From Microglena sp. YARC (Eukaryota > Chlorophyta > Chlorophyceae > Chlamydomonadales > Chlamydomonadaceae), in assembly GCA_022414725.1 (NCBI GenBank), contig CM039463.1, positions 24,489,707 to 24,553,706 of the forward strand: DNA of 64,000 nucleotides. Reading direction: 5' to 3'. Position 1 is the first letter of the stretch, and every line of letters begins with the position of its first letter. A program made the translations under genes and the position numbers. Positions 29,171-40,300 of this stretch are shown here, piece after piece. The notes below the pieces were generated by a model. That model made no database searches, was not told where the DNA came from, and saw nothing but the letters and a program-made list of their open reading frames with translations.

Positions 29171-32100
29171 ATCCCCCCTCCCATCTTCCCCAGCACTAAC
29201 AACTACCTCACACACTAATCCCTCCCCCATGCATCCCCCCCCACACACACACAGTCCCCACTCTGCCCAAAACCTCGACCCAGGCCCAAAAAATCTCAAA
29301 TTTGCCTCACCCCTTACCCCAACACACACGCACTTCCCTGCTTCTCCGTTCCATTATCTGATTATCTTCTCTCGGCCACTTTAGCAGATGGTTTTAACAG
29401 AAGCGATATTGATGTTTCCAGCTGAGACGTTTGACGTTTCGTCAGACGACGCGGAAATGCGAACCAGACTTTCACGGAAATTGCAAACGAACAGTCGTCT
29501 GCGCAGTTTCCAACTCAGCTTGAAAGATCGAATGAGCGCGAGAGCCAAAGGTGCTTACCTGTAGCTTCCCTCTTCGCGCATATAGATACTCTGGTTTGGG
29601 CGTGCCAAGCTGTTTCGAAAGGGCCTTCGCTCGCGTCAACTCTGTCACGCACTCGCTACAGCTCAGCTCGCGAAAATAACCTGATCGTTCTGCAGGGTGT
29701 GAGTCGTGTCGGGGTGGGGGGGGGGAAGATCTTAAGAGGTATTGCACGCGGTGCAAAGGAGCACGCCAGCAAGAAGGAAGTCGGATCTCGGAAGAAACGT
29801 CACAGGGTTGCAGGACTTAGATCGTGCAGGGATACCATGAGCCGCTCCAGTGTCTTAGCTCGCAGCAAGATGAATGTATGATCAATAGAGCCTGCAGAAG
29901 AAGGCTGGAGAATGGAAGTGAACTACCTCCAATCACGAATCAAGCGAATGTGATAGCGAATCAGGCGATGTGATATAGCATAATGCGACGACGAATGTAA
30001 TGCTGAGATGAAAGAAAGAAGTGCGCATGCGTGAGCCAAGCTGAAAGTCAAAGGGCCAGCCCGAATCATGAGCCGATCATCATAGTGAAAGTTCTGAGCA
30101 TGAGCCGCAGCCCCGCAAGGTCGCTCAATTCCTCCGTGAAGCAATACACTGAAAACTATTATTCGAGCGCCATGCAAAGCGAATCTGAGAGGGTCAGCAA
30201 ATGACCTCCGAGAGAGGCATCTCCTCACTCCCTTGTCATTGCAAAATTCATTGCAGTCACAGTATTGGGAGGCAGTGGGGTGGACATGAAATGAGCTTAT
30301 GTATACTTATATAGCTATAGCGCGCATCTGCCTGTTTCGCGCAAATTGAAATGCGCTGGCGAAACTTGGGTGTACGGAAAGCGGTTGCGAAGTCTGTTTA
30401 CCACTTCGCACGCCCATGGCACAACGTGGTACGCGATGATTAGCTGCCTGACACCACCACGACCGCGACCACGACCTACGACCAGATGATTTCTTATATA
30501 ATATAATAGATTATTATTATTATTATTATTATTATATTATATTGTTGTTTGTGCTGGTTTGCTACGGCTAACTCTATGATGACATGTACGGGCAGCCTTA
30601 TGAACTTTGAATGCCAAGAAGTGTCTGCTTCTTGGGGAAGTTGGTGCTGGAACCAGGATGAAACTGGTCAACAGATGGATGTTCCCAGGCAAATAAATAT
30701 GCATGATTGTATTAGTATTATATTATTCTTGTGCCGGTGATAGGTGATAGGAATGTGCTGGAGCCTATTACTTGATGGGCAATACGGCTTTGGACCTGGG
30801 GGAAGTTGGTTCTGGAGCCAGGATGAAGTTGGTTGTAAGCATGGTGCGTGCCAGGAATTTGTGTATCCTTCACACATGCACTATGGTCTGAATCCAAAAG
30901 GTTTGAAGGAGTTGTAAATATATTTGTTTAGCAATTTTGTCCTTAAATAAATAATTATGTATTATTCCTTCTGACGAGACTTGAGGTTGAGGGGGACAAC
31001 CCGTTTGCTTATTTTGGGTGCAAGCATCAAATTGTTTCCTTCGTATACACTAAGTATGCATCAAATCCTGCAGTTTGGATTTGGCATGCAATTATTTTTC
31101 ACCAGTGGTCTCATGTGTATTGCACCAATGTGCCCCTTTTTGCTCGTGTCGATTAGAGTTGGTCCAATTCTGAATTTCAACCAAAAATCTCTGTCTCAGT
31201 CAGTTAGTGGTTGGCCCCAGAGCAAGCAAACAGGCTGGCACTCTCAGCCCCACACCTCGTAATAAGGCATACCATTATGTTGCGTTTCCTTTCCCGCTTC
31301 TCTGGTTGTTGGCAGCATGAGTGGACCATTTTATCTTACTAAGGGGCCGCGCCTTGGCAGATAAGGGGGAGCCTTGCAGCAGAACCAGACCTGCTTGGCT
31401 GTTCGATTGCAATATTTTGGTCCAATTCTGCAGTTTTGACCCAAAATCCCACTTTTCATCAGGCTTATGTCCCTTTCGTCACTTCATTCGCATGTGCAGC
31501 ATGATGGGAGCTTTCACTGAGGGCATGGCCTTGGCAGATAAGGGGGGCCTGCTGCAGCATGATCAATTCTGTATTTGACGAAAAATCCAACGTCATCAGC
31601 TAACTTCCTTCTCTCTCTCAGTTATATGGGCAGCTGATGGGAGCTTTCACTAGGCATGGCCTTGGCAATAAGGGGGGCCTGCCAGCAAAACCAAGACCTG
31701 CTTGACTGCTAAGCTTGGGCGGCCATTGCCAACCCTATGTTCTCATTGAGACAGGGTCCCACCGATGAGTAGAAACGCAGCTATTGCTCCTGCATTTCTC
31801 TCAAGCACCAGCAGAAAGACCATGCGGCTGGCAATTGCTTTGGGGTGAAGTTTTGGATTCTAAGGAATCTTCAGTTTTTGCACCCAAAGTGGACTCCTTA
31901 CACAAAACCAGTTTGACATGGTGTTTACGTCATTGTTGGGTTGGCTGGGTGGAGATTTTGCAACCTGTCACAGTGTGTAATTCTGACAAGAACTCCTGAG
32001 TTGCTGAGGGTGAGAAATAAGTGAATAGTGCTAGCTACTGAAGTTACAACTTTAATAGTGTATTGGAGCATGGCCAAAATAGCAAGTCCCTAGAAAAACC

Positions 32101-32448
32101 GCGTGTTTTGGTTCAAAACACGCGAATTTGCTGAGATGTTTGTGTTAGATTTTGAGCAACTCGCGGTTGGGCCTTGTGTATTCGTAGCAGGACGTGCGCG
32201 TTGCTCGTGTCAATATATAGCGTCTGAAGAGTTTAAAATTCATGAATTGTGATTGTGACGTCTTTTTGTTAAATCCTTGGACAGCTGAAACCTTCTCTTT
32301 TCTCTTCCCTGCAGTTAGATCAGCTTGGAACAATTCTCTAGCCTATTGCTGCAAGAACCTCGCGACCATGCCAGTTGTACTAAGGTTGCCAGGACTGAGC
32401 ATGGAGAATAAGGACAGTTTATGCGGTACGAGGCCACGAGCTCCTAAG
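25519..32448 (+). CDS. GLYR1: GLYR1-like glyoxylate/succinic semialdehyde reductase, exons partly triplicated and probably decayed
   Basis: Family of NADPH-dependent beta-hydroxyacid dehydrogenases that reduce glyoxylate and succinic semialdehyde. Exon 1 (25519-25644) has the Rossmann motif GFLGLGIMGTAMARNLL; exon 2 is 27681-27791 (MLSDPDVALS). Exon 3 (28498 on) reads VVFGEGGVLEGAAAGKSY and DMSTVDEQTS, then continues with the family order: a VSGS-like segment, CAGD, and GAGARMKLVVNM with the catalytic-type Lys, to a donor at 28828. Later exon pieces include SMMGAFTEGMALADKGGL (about 31500), a NPMF segment (about 31735), the HQQKDMRLA region (about 31795) and a doubtful last exon at 32315-32448. 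Frame is lost repeatedly after about 28630 by single-base indels, while exons 1 and 2 are clean. Either a degenerating gene or consensus error. Three exon segments occur three times each. Confidence 0.72.
26898..27071. mobile_element. M1 foldback MITE (copy 4)
   Basis: CTACGAGCAGCAGCTTCAAG and AGAAGCTGCTGCTACTGGTAG are the ends. It lies in intron 1 of the GLYR1-like gene. Confidence 0.8.
27193..27333 (+). mobile_element. M2 MITE (copy 3)
   Basis: Starts TAGGGAACGGCAATATGA and ends GATATGCTGGTCCCTA, 141 bp; a clean copy useful for defining the ends. It lies between two M1 copies in the same intron. Confidence 0.83.
27400..27570. mobile_element. M1 foldback MITE (copy 5)
   Basis: GCTACGAGCAGCAGCTTATA and GCTGCCTAGAAGCTGCTGCT, ending TAGTAGCC. 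It lies just before exon 2 of the GLYR1-like gene. Confidence 0.8.
28224..28625 (+). repeat. Exon 3 of the GLYR1-like gene in three 137-bp tandem copies
   Basis: Copies begin after an AG at 28224, 28361 and 28498, exactly 137 bp apart. Each has TGAGGGAGGTGT, ACATGTCGACTGT and GCATGCCT. The first two have lost frame (an in-frame TGA in the second, small indels in both); only the third reads through the family motif. Each copy keeps its own CAG acceptor. Confidence 0.85.
28690..30860 (+). repeat. Three copies of the GLYR1-like catalytic-Lys exon segment
   Basis: The segment reading GEVGAGARMKLV occurs at 28760-28828, 30632-30680 and 30792-30853. The two later copies are more decayed; the last ends GTGCGTGCCAGGAATT, having lost the GT donor. 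The spacer holds a 28-base C-run (about 29140) and AT-rich unique DNA. Confidence 0.72.
29559..29756 (-). CDS. Candidate antisense exon of an unknown gene
   Basis: A minus frame from ATG 29756 (MHRVQYLLRSSPPPPRHD) reads through SGYFRELSCSECVTELTRAK to AAGCTACAG|GTAAGC, a strong splice donor at 29558. No downstream exon was found before the GLYR1-like exon 3 on the opposite strand. Could be a nested gene or chance. Confidence 0.3.
31316..31765 (+). repeat. Three copies of the GLYR1-like MGAFTEG exon start
   Basis: Copies follow a CAG at 31316, 31500 and 31634, each with a GGCAGATAAGGGGG-like word (LADKG). The middle copy keeps the cleanest frame; the third runs on into the NPMF segment. Spacers repeat TTTTGGTCCAATTCTG-like words. 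Confidence 0.75.
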
Positions 32449-34625
32449 AAGGTATGAATGTCTTGCAATTTATTCCATCGCACACACGACAATGGCAGAT
32501 GATTAGACGCAACACAAAGGTGAGAAAGCGGCGCCAACAACAGCGCAGAGTGGACTAGATGCCGTGAAGAGGAACGCTGGATAGCAGCGGCGACCGGACT
32601 CGCCCATGTGCCATGGTTGCTGCATGCCCAGGTTGCAAGACTGCAGACCTTAATTGCAAGATATGAAAATCGCTCCCGGTGCGAAACATTGCCAACCTTT
32701 TTAATAGAGACTGGGACGTTCCCGGCTGAGTCAGGTATGCCCTAGCCTCGACGTTGATTCCCAAGGCAGAGAGCATCCGCACTAGAACATATTGTGACGA
32801 ATTATTTTTTAGATGACCAGAGGAGAGCCTAGTTCATTCGTATTAAATGCTGCAAATGCCCTTAAGCAATAGTAACTCCCGGTTGAGCTCCTAATGCATT
32901 CCAGGCCGTTGAACCGCATAAAATTCTTGATGCGACCTGAGTGTAATGTTCGTAACACTTGCCAAAGCACTCAAATCCCCGAAAAACTGGTCAAACTGTA
33001 ATTTGAGATGCCCACAACTCCCATTCTTCACAGTCCAAACATTGTATTTGTGTATGGCTAAACGCCCAAACCCTTCCCTAAAAAACACCAACGAGGTAAG
33101 TGAATGAATGGTAACAGGATGCCCCGTGCAGTGTGCACCAGCCTAGGGCTTGTAGTCCGCGATGACTGAAGAATGAATATCGCATCTAGTACATGAAACG
33201 AGTCGGACTCCGCCACCAATGCCTGGCGCCTATAAACTGCTTTCCGACGTCTTCCGTTTGCTGCACCCTGCTATGCCCCGGACTAGTGTAGTTCTACTAG
33301 TAGTAGCTTTGCTATTTCATCAAGAAGTTATGACAGAAGCTCTTCACAACTAATCAAGAATGCTCAGATTGCGCCAAAGTTCAAGCTGACCTGCATACAA
33401 TACGTGAACTATACGCTGCACGCTCCGGGCGCATTGATTTCCCGCATGTGTCATCCAGGCTACATCATTGCCACTCACGTCACTTTCCCCTAATTTATTC
33501 CTACGAGCGATGGTCGCTCCCCGAAGTCAAATGGACGGAAAACCATGAAACACTCAAATCAAGCACCCCAAACCTACAGGAGCGGTGAGCACCCGGGTGA
33601 TAAAGAATCGAGCATTGTTTGCAGGGGCGTGTATAAAAGCACTCTAGGCGGCATTGTTTACCTCTTTGAGTCTACCCCTGGAAAATCCTTGTCTCCTTAC
33701 ATCAGTGCCTGAACCAAGAAGACTTTGTTGCGCTTGATAATTTTATTTCCATGACACCTAGCGCAGAATCAGAAAACAATAGCGACCACCTCCGCATTAA
33801 TCGCGAGGTACTTGTCCTTCCTGCTCCCTCTCCTACGTCCCTGGGAAGCCCTCACAATCGGTGAACCTCTCCTTCAAACGCCTATCACTAGTGTCGCTTC
33901 CAGAAGATAGTATGAGCTGCAGCTGCCGTTTGCAACTACGTATTAGATGCAGTAAACCTACGGAATCATCTTTTATTATTCAACAGGTCTGCCGCAAGTC
34001 CCCTTATGAGCCTAATTGGCTACCCCTGGACTAACCTACATACACTACGCTGCAGGTGCTAAAACCAATTCTAAGATTGACACCCCCTTGGAAAGCGCAT
34101 CATGTTCCCTGGGTGATCTCCACCATCCCTCCTCGGCGAATTCTCTAATTACAGCTGACCAATCTGGGGGGCCCGCATTGGAAGACATACGAACAGATCT
34201 CCCTACAGTTGGTTGCCCCAGGGCCCGTAGCTAGTGACTCCGAACCGAAACATACCTAACACAATTCTAGAGCTAGCGCGCGAAACAGCCTAGACAACCC
34301 ACCCTACATTGCCGAGCACAGGAAAAAAACGCCTCTGCAAAAACAGGACAGTTATAGTCTACCTTTTATCCAAAAACTCGAGCTACCCTTTCGCGCAGCG
34401 AAAAACAGAGCAAGGCCCGTTCTCGTTCACCTACTCCTCTGATAGACTATTTCACTGCATGTCCTTACACCTTTCAACACCTATAACACGTAGTGTGATC
34501 TTTTGCAGTTTGTCATGGACGCCGGCTGCTAGTTTTGTTATACGTGTTTTCTTGCTTTTGCCCCCACAAGATGTACACAACAAACAACATGGCCTAACAG
34601 GTAGCCTTTATTTCAGCCAAATACC
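32449..34625. other. Mostly unique sequence, no secure gene
   Basis: One coding-looking minus frame, 33080-32891, reads GFGRLAIHKYNVWTVKNG behind a TTTTTTAG acceptor and ends at TAG 32891; I do not recognise it. Another minus frame at 32555-32782 is similar in quality. A fragment of R1 lies at 34005-34045. The segment ends at the assembly gap. Confidence 0.3.
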
Positions 34626-35625
34626 NNNNNNNNNNNNNNNNNNNNNNNNNNNNNNNNNNNNNNNNNNNNNNNNNNNNNNNNNNNNNNNNNNNNNNNNNNN
34701 NNNNNNNNNNNNNNNNNNNNNNNNNNNNNNNNNNNNNNNNNNNNNNNNNNNNNNNNNNNNNNNNNNNNNNNNNNNNNNNNNNNNNNNNNNNNNNNNNNNN
34801 NNNNNNNNNNNNNNNNNNNNNNNNNNNNNNNNNNNNNNNNNNNNNNNNNNNNNNNNNNNNNNNNNNNNNNNNNNNNNNNNNNNNNNNNNNNNNNNNNNNN
34901 NNNNNNNNNNNNNNNNNNNNNNNNNNNNNNNNNNNNNNNNNNNNNNNNNNNNNNNNNNNNNNNNNNNNNNNNNNNNNNNNNNNNNNNNNNNNNNNNNNNN
35001 NNNNNNNNNNNNNNNNNNNNNNNNNNNNNNNNNNNNNNNNNNNNNNNNNNNNNNNNNNNNNNNNNNNNNNNNNNNNNNNNNNNNNNNNNNNNNNNNNNNN
35101 NNNNNNNNNNNNNNNNNNNNNNNNNNNNNNNNNNNNNNNNNNNNNNNNNNNNNNNNNNNNNNNNNNNNNNNNNNNNNNNNNNNNNNNNNNNNNNNNNNNN
35201 NNNNNNNNNNNNNNNNNNNNNNNNNNNNNNNNNNNNNNNNNNNNNNNNNNNNNNNNNNNNNNNNNNNNNNNNNNNNNNNNNNNNNNNNNNNNNNNNNNNN
35301 NNNNNNNNNNNNNNNNNNNNNNNNNNNNNNNNNNNNNNNNNNNNNNNNNNNNNNNNNNNNNNNNNNNNNNNNNNNNNNNNNNNNNNNNNNNNNNNNNNNN
35401 NNNNNNNNNNNNNNNNNNNNNNNNNNNNNNNNNNNNNNNNNNNNNNNNNNNNNNNNNNNNNNNNNNNNNNNNNNNNNNNNNNNNNNNNNNNNNNNNNNNN
35501 NNNNNNNNNNNNNNNNNNNNNNNNNNNNNNNNNNNNNNNNNNNNNNNNNNNNNNNNNNNNNNNNNNNNNNNNNNNNNNNNNNNNNNNNNNNNNNNNNNNN
35601 NNNNNNNNNNNNNNNNNNNNNNNNN
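34626..35625. other. Assembly gap of exactly 1000 N
   Basis: A round-number run of N, probably a placeholder of unknown true length. Frames that appear to cross it are meaningless, and gene order across it is not guaranteed. Confidence 0.98.
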
Positions 35626-35814
35626 TTAGCTCTGATTCTTTCGTTCAGCAACGTCCAGCCTAACAACTCGGTTCAGCTCCATCTGTGCCACCTTTCTTCC
35701 GTTGCCAACCACACTTCCCCCATTTGTCGCGTCGCTTGCGATCCGCTGCATAGACTTGCTTTTATTAATTTCTTAATCTTAAAATTATGTTTCGTTTAAT
35801 TACTTGACAAATGG

Positions 35815-36605
35815 AATGCTCTACACCTGCAGGCCCTTCGAATATCGTGTCACTTTTTTCACCGGCCTGAGTGGGCGCCCAAAGTTCTGAAAAAATAAAT
35901 GTGTTAATTTAATTTATATTTAAATCTTATCTTATATTTATTTTTTCTTAATTCAATTAAATTTTCGTAATTACTTAACAAATGGAATGCGGCTTACCAC
36001 CTGCAGCCCTTCAAGAGACGTTGGTTGCATCTTCAGCCTGCTGAGTGGCCCAAACGTTCTTAATTAAATTAAATTTCTTAATTTAATTAAATCCGATATC
36101 TCACAGTTTCTTAATTACATTTATTTTTCGCTTTAGCCCCCTCTGGATCCCCCAGGGGTCCCGGGGCTGAAGCCCTAGATTCCCCCTCGTGTCTCTCTCC
36201 GCCGTCTGTCCGCTGTCGATGTCCGTCCGTAGCCGTCTGTCCGACAAATGTCCAGTTTGAACGATTCGCGACCACCTCCGCAGCCCACCAAATGTTTGCT
36301 CATAGTTGGAGTGCGCAATGACGCTAATCAGAGTTGTTCAGCATCGCAGCGGTCAAAATCCTTACGCGCAAAAGTTGTTCAGTATGTTTGTTAGCTCTAT
36401 TCGAGTAGCTACTTCTCCACTACTTCCGAAACTCCCTGCCGGTGACCGCTAAAAGCGATTTTCCCGTTCGCTTGCGACACGCTCTTAGAACTTGTCTTGA
36501 TTAACTCAACAAATGGAATGCACACTTCCACCTGCAGGCCCCTTTCAAGAGAGACGTGGTGCGCAATTCTTCAGCCTGCTGAGTGGCCAACAGTTCCCAT
36601 GGGCT
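35815..36605. repeat. Three copies of a 75-bp exon-like segment with splice-like edges
   Basis: ACAAATGGAATGC, ACCTGCAGGCCC and CCTGAGTGG recur near 35808-35885, 35978-36055 and 36510-36592. On the minus strand the last copy reads LLATQQAEELRTTSLLKGA up to CTGCAG|GTGGAAG, a plausible donor; the other two are decayed. On the plus strand CACCTGCAG is a plausible acceptor, so the sense strand is undecided. Spacers are AT-rich (TTAATTTAATT). Confidence 0.5.
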
Positions 36606-36635
36606 TGTTCACTTCAATTATAATTGACAAGTAAG

Positions 36636-36823
36636 TAGGGAACGGCGGTATGATGTATATCATATGATATCATGTCATCATATGTTATCATATGATTCCG
36701 ACAGCTGACTAGGCTAAAGTGACAATTTATTTAAAATATCATATTATGCAATTTGCATGATATCATATATTCATATGATATCATTCTCGCCTTTGGTCAA
36801 CATCATATGGTATGCCGGTCCCT
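36636..36823 (+). mobile_element. M2 MITE (copy 4)
   Basis: TAGGGAACGGCGGTATGAT to GGTATGCCGGTCCCTA; complete, with extra CATATGAT units in the centre. Confidence 0.82.
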
Positions 36824-36904
36824 ACAAGTAAGTAAGGCAGTCACCTGCATTCTGGACCTGCCATGCTCTTGTTCAACTTGTGCAACAAATGCATTTCTGT
36901 CTGA

Positions 36905-36967
36905 ACCCTCGTCGGCGTTGGTTTGTGTGAGGGGTCCCACCTCCTGGGGTGAAAATCCTTTCAATAA
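36905..36967 (-). repeat. Dispersed repeat R4 (minus) followed by poly(G)
   Basis: GTCCCACCTCCTGGGGTGAA to CCTTTCAATAAAC. Downstream at about 37066-37097 is a run of about 30 G. Confidence 0.7.
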
Positions 36968-37063
36968 ACAAATCAAAAGGATCGCAATAATCCATCGTGA
37001 GCAAGATATCAATATATGATGTATGGATATACAAGGATTGTAATAGATCCTCTGCTTTGGAAG

Positions 37064-37097
<34 letters not shown>

Positions 37098-37204
37098 CTG
37101 GAAATCATTTTCATGATTCTATACTCATTCGAATTCTCGTTTAGCCGGAAAGCCGTGGTGGTGAAATTTGTTGGGGGGTATCATATATCATCTGCGCTGT
37201 AGGT

Positions 37205-37300
37205 TTTGTTTTCAAATCTGAAAGTGGTTTTTTTCTAGCTCGATGGTTTTAGGCCTCCTCCAGGGACAGCGCTTCAGTGTTTTTATAGATTTGTACACAA
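37205..37300 (+). repeat. Dispersed repeat R3 (copy 2)
   Basis: TTTTCAAATCTGAAAGTGG, CTAGCTCGATGG and CCTCCTCCAGGGACAGCG, directly upstream of the first exon called in the next gene. Confidence 0.7.
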
Positions 37301-37347
37301 AGTGCGCAAAAATAAGCACTGAACCCAAACAAATTGTCAACATGCAG

Positions 37348-40300
37348 ATGGACAACAGAGCTTGTGGCCGTCCAATACTCCCCAGGTATCCAAGGATTCC
37401 TCAATCTCTTCATGCCAGGAGACGGGTAAGACCGTAAGAGTACTTACGCCACACTGCCACTGTTGTGTGTTATCATGCTTTTAGATACGGTTGTGTGGTA
37501 TCATGCCTTCACAAATTCCATCCACAGAATTACACGCGTACATCCGAGGGAGAAGCTCTGTTGCCCTATCAAAAATGTTCACTGTAGCATAAACTCAGGG
37601 CCCCCGTCGGTAAAACGATTGTTTGGGGTTCAGTTCATCAGTGCTTTTTCGTTAAAGCCCCTCCTGTCATGGTTGGGCGAGTCCCTTCAGCCTATTCGGT
37701 CTACCCTTGGACTGTAACAACTAACTAACTAATCAAGGCCTCGAGTCAAGTACCAACACTGTACAACCCATTTGTCAGCGATAGCTGTCTGTGGTTTCTC
37801 TGTCGCAGTTACTGTCTATAACTGCCGGGGTCCCTGGTTGGTGCCCCTTCGGTATACCCTGAACCTTCCTAGGATTCTCGGCTACTTGGGTGCTCCTGCA
37901 CCATCGTGTAATGTTCTCTGGTTCCTTTCGAGCATTGCCCGTGCTCAGTTGACACCATTCTATTGCCCGTGCTCCGTTGACACCATTCTATTGCCCGTGC
38001 TCCGTTGACACCATTCTATTGCCCGTGCTCCGTTGACACCATTCTATTGCCCGTGCTCCGTTGACACCATTCTATTGCCCGTGCTCCGTTGACACCATTC
38101 TACAACCCAACCATTCTACAACCCAACCATTCTACAACCCAACCCAACATGATATTCTGTTCTAGAACAGTTCCTAGCCTATTATTAGGGACCGGCAGAT
38201 CATATGATGTTGACTAAAGGCGAGCATGATATCATATGATATCGCACAAACTGGTCCATACGATATTGCAATAAATTGTAACTTTAGCCTAGTCAGACTG
38301 CTGGCATGATATGATATCATGTGATGACATGATGTCATACGATAGCATATTGCCATCGCCATTGCTAACTAGTCTACAACCCATCTCTACACCTAATGCT
38401 GTTGTATGTTGTAAGTCCAGGGGTAGTTGGTGGTGTGGTGGTGGTGTGGTGGGGTTATGGTGCTGGGGCTGTTGTGTGTGGGTGTGTGGTGTGTGTGGTG
38501 GTGGGGGGGGGAGGGATACACAATGCACACTCCATCAATTCTTGCGACTAGGCTGGATACAAAGTATATAAAATGTATCCTATCCCATGCAGAGCCCTGC
38601 AAGACAAACTGCTGAAAGCTGTTTGCACCATCTATCCTTGGACTCCAGCACTTCCCCCTCCAGTTCAGGTATGTATTTTTTTTATTATTTTTTTAGTTGT
38701 GAAAGGACTTTCACCCCAGGAGGTGGGTCTCCCGACACAAACCAGCGACACGGAGGATTCAGTTCGAATGGTGGTGCCACTCCTACAACATGCAAAATAT
38801 GAATGTCTGACCATTGTCCAATCATGTGTACAAGCAGTGTCCTGCATACCTGTACTGCTCCTTTTTTTAGTTGAGAAAGGAATTTCACCCCAGGAGGTGG
38901 GTTTCTTTTGCACCATTGTCCAATCGTGGATAAAAATATTGTCCTGCACACCTGTACTGCTCCCTTTGCACCTGTCCGACCATTGTCCAATTGTAGATTA
39001 CAACAATGTCCTGCACGCCTGTAGTCTTCCTCCCTTTTTTTAATTGTGAAAGGTATTAAACCTGAGGAGGTGGGTCTCCTTTGCCCCTGTCCGACCCTTG
39101 TCCAATCGTGGATGACAAAATTGTCCTGCACACCTGTACTGCTCCCTTATCACCTTTCCATCCATTGCACAATCGTGGGTACACAAAACTGTCCTGCATA
39201 CCTGTACTACTCCCATTTTTAAAGTTGTGAAAGGAATTTTAAGCCAGGAGGTGGGTCTCCTTTGCACTTGTCCGACACTTGTCCAATCGCGGGTAAAACA
39301 AAACTATCCACTGCACACCTGTACTGCTCCCTTTGCACCTGTCCGACACTTGTCCAATCATGGATTACAACAATTTCCTGCACACCTGTACTGCTCCCTT
39401 GTTTTAGTTGTGACAGGAATTTCACCCCAGGAGGTTGTACCCCTTGCACCTGTCCGACCCTTGTCCAATTATGGGTAAAACAAAATGTCCTTCACACCTG
39501 ATTGCTCCCTTTGCACCTGTTTGGCCATTGTCCAATCGTGGAGTACAACATTGTCCTGCACACCTGTACTGCTCACTTTTTGACGTTGTGAAATGAATTT
39601 CACCCCAGGAGATGGGTCTCCTTTGCATCTGTCCAACGCTTGTCCAATTGCGGGTAAAACTAAATTGTCCACTGCACACCTGTACTGCTCCCTTTGCACC
39701 TGTCCGACCATTGTCCAATCGTGGATTACAACAATGTCCTGCACACCTGTACTGCTCCCTTTTTGAAGTTGTGAAAGGAATTTCACCCCAGGAGGTGGGT
39801 CTCCTTTTCACCTGTCCGACCATCGTCCAATCGTGGATTATTAAATGTCCTGCACACCTGAACTACTCCCTTATCACCTGTCCGGCCATTGTCCAATCGT
39901 GGATTACAACAATGTCCTGCATACCTGTGCTGCTCCCTTTTTTTAGTTGAGAAAGGAATTTCACCCTAGGACGTGGGTTTCCTTTGCACCTGTCCAACGC
40001 TTGTCCAATCGCGGGTAAAACAAAAATGTCCTGCACACCTGTGCAGCTCCCTTTGCAACTGTCCGGCCATTGTCCAATCATGGATTATAACAATGTCCTG
40101 CACGCCTGTACTGCTCCCTTGTTTTAGTTGTGAAAGGAATTACACCCCAGGAGGTTGGACCCCTTGCACCTTTCCGACCCTTGTCCAATTGTGGGTAAAA
40201 CAAAATGTCTTGCACAAATGTTAATGTTAATGCTCCCTTTTTCGGTTGTCAAATGAATTTTACCCCAGGAGGTGGGTCTCTTTTACACCTGTCCGACCCA

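Noticed and set aside
34309..35799. 496-codon and 352-codon frames across the N block
   Set aside because: They are made almost wholly of undetermined bases.
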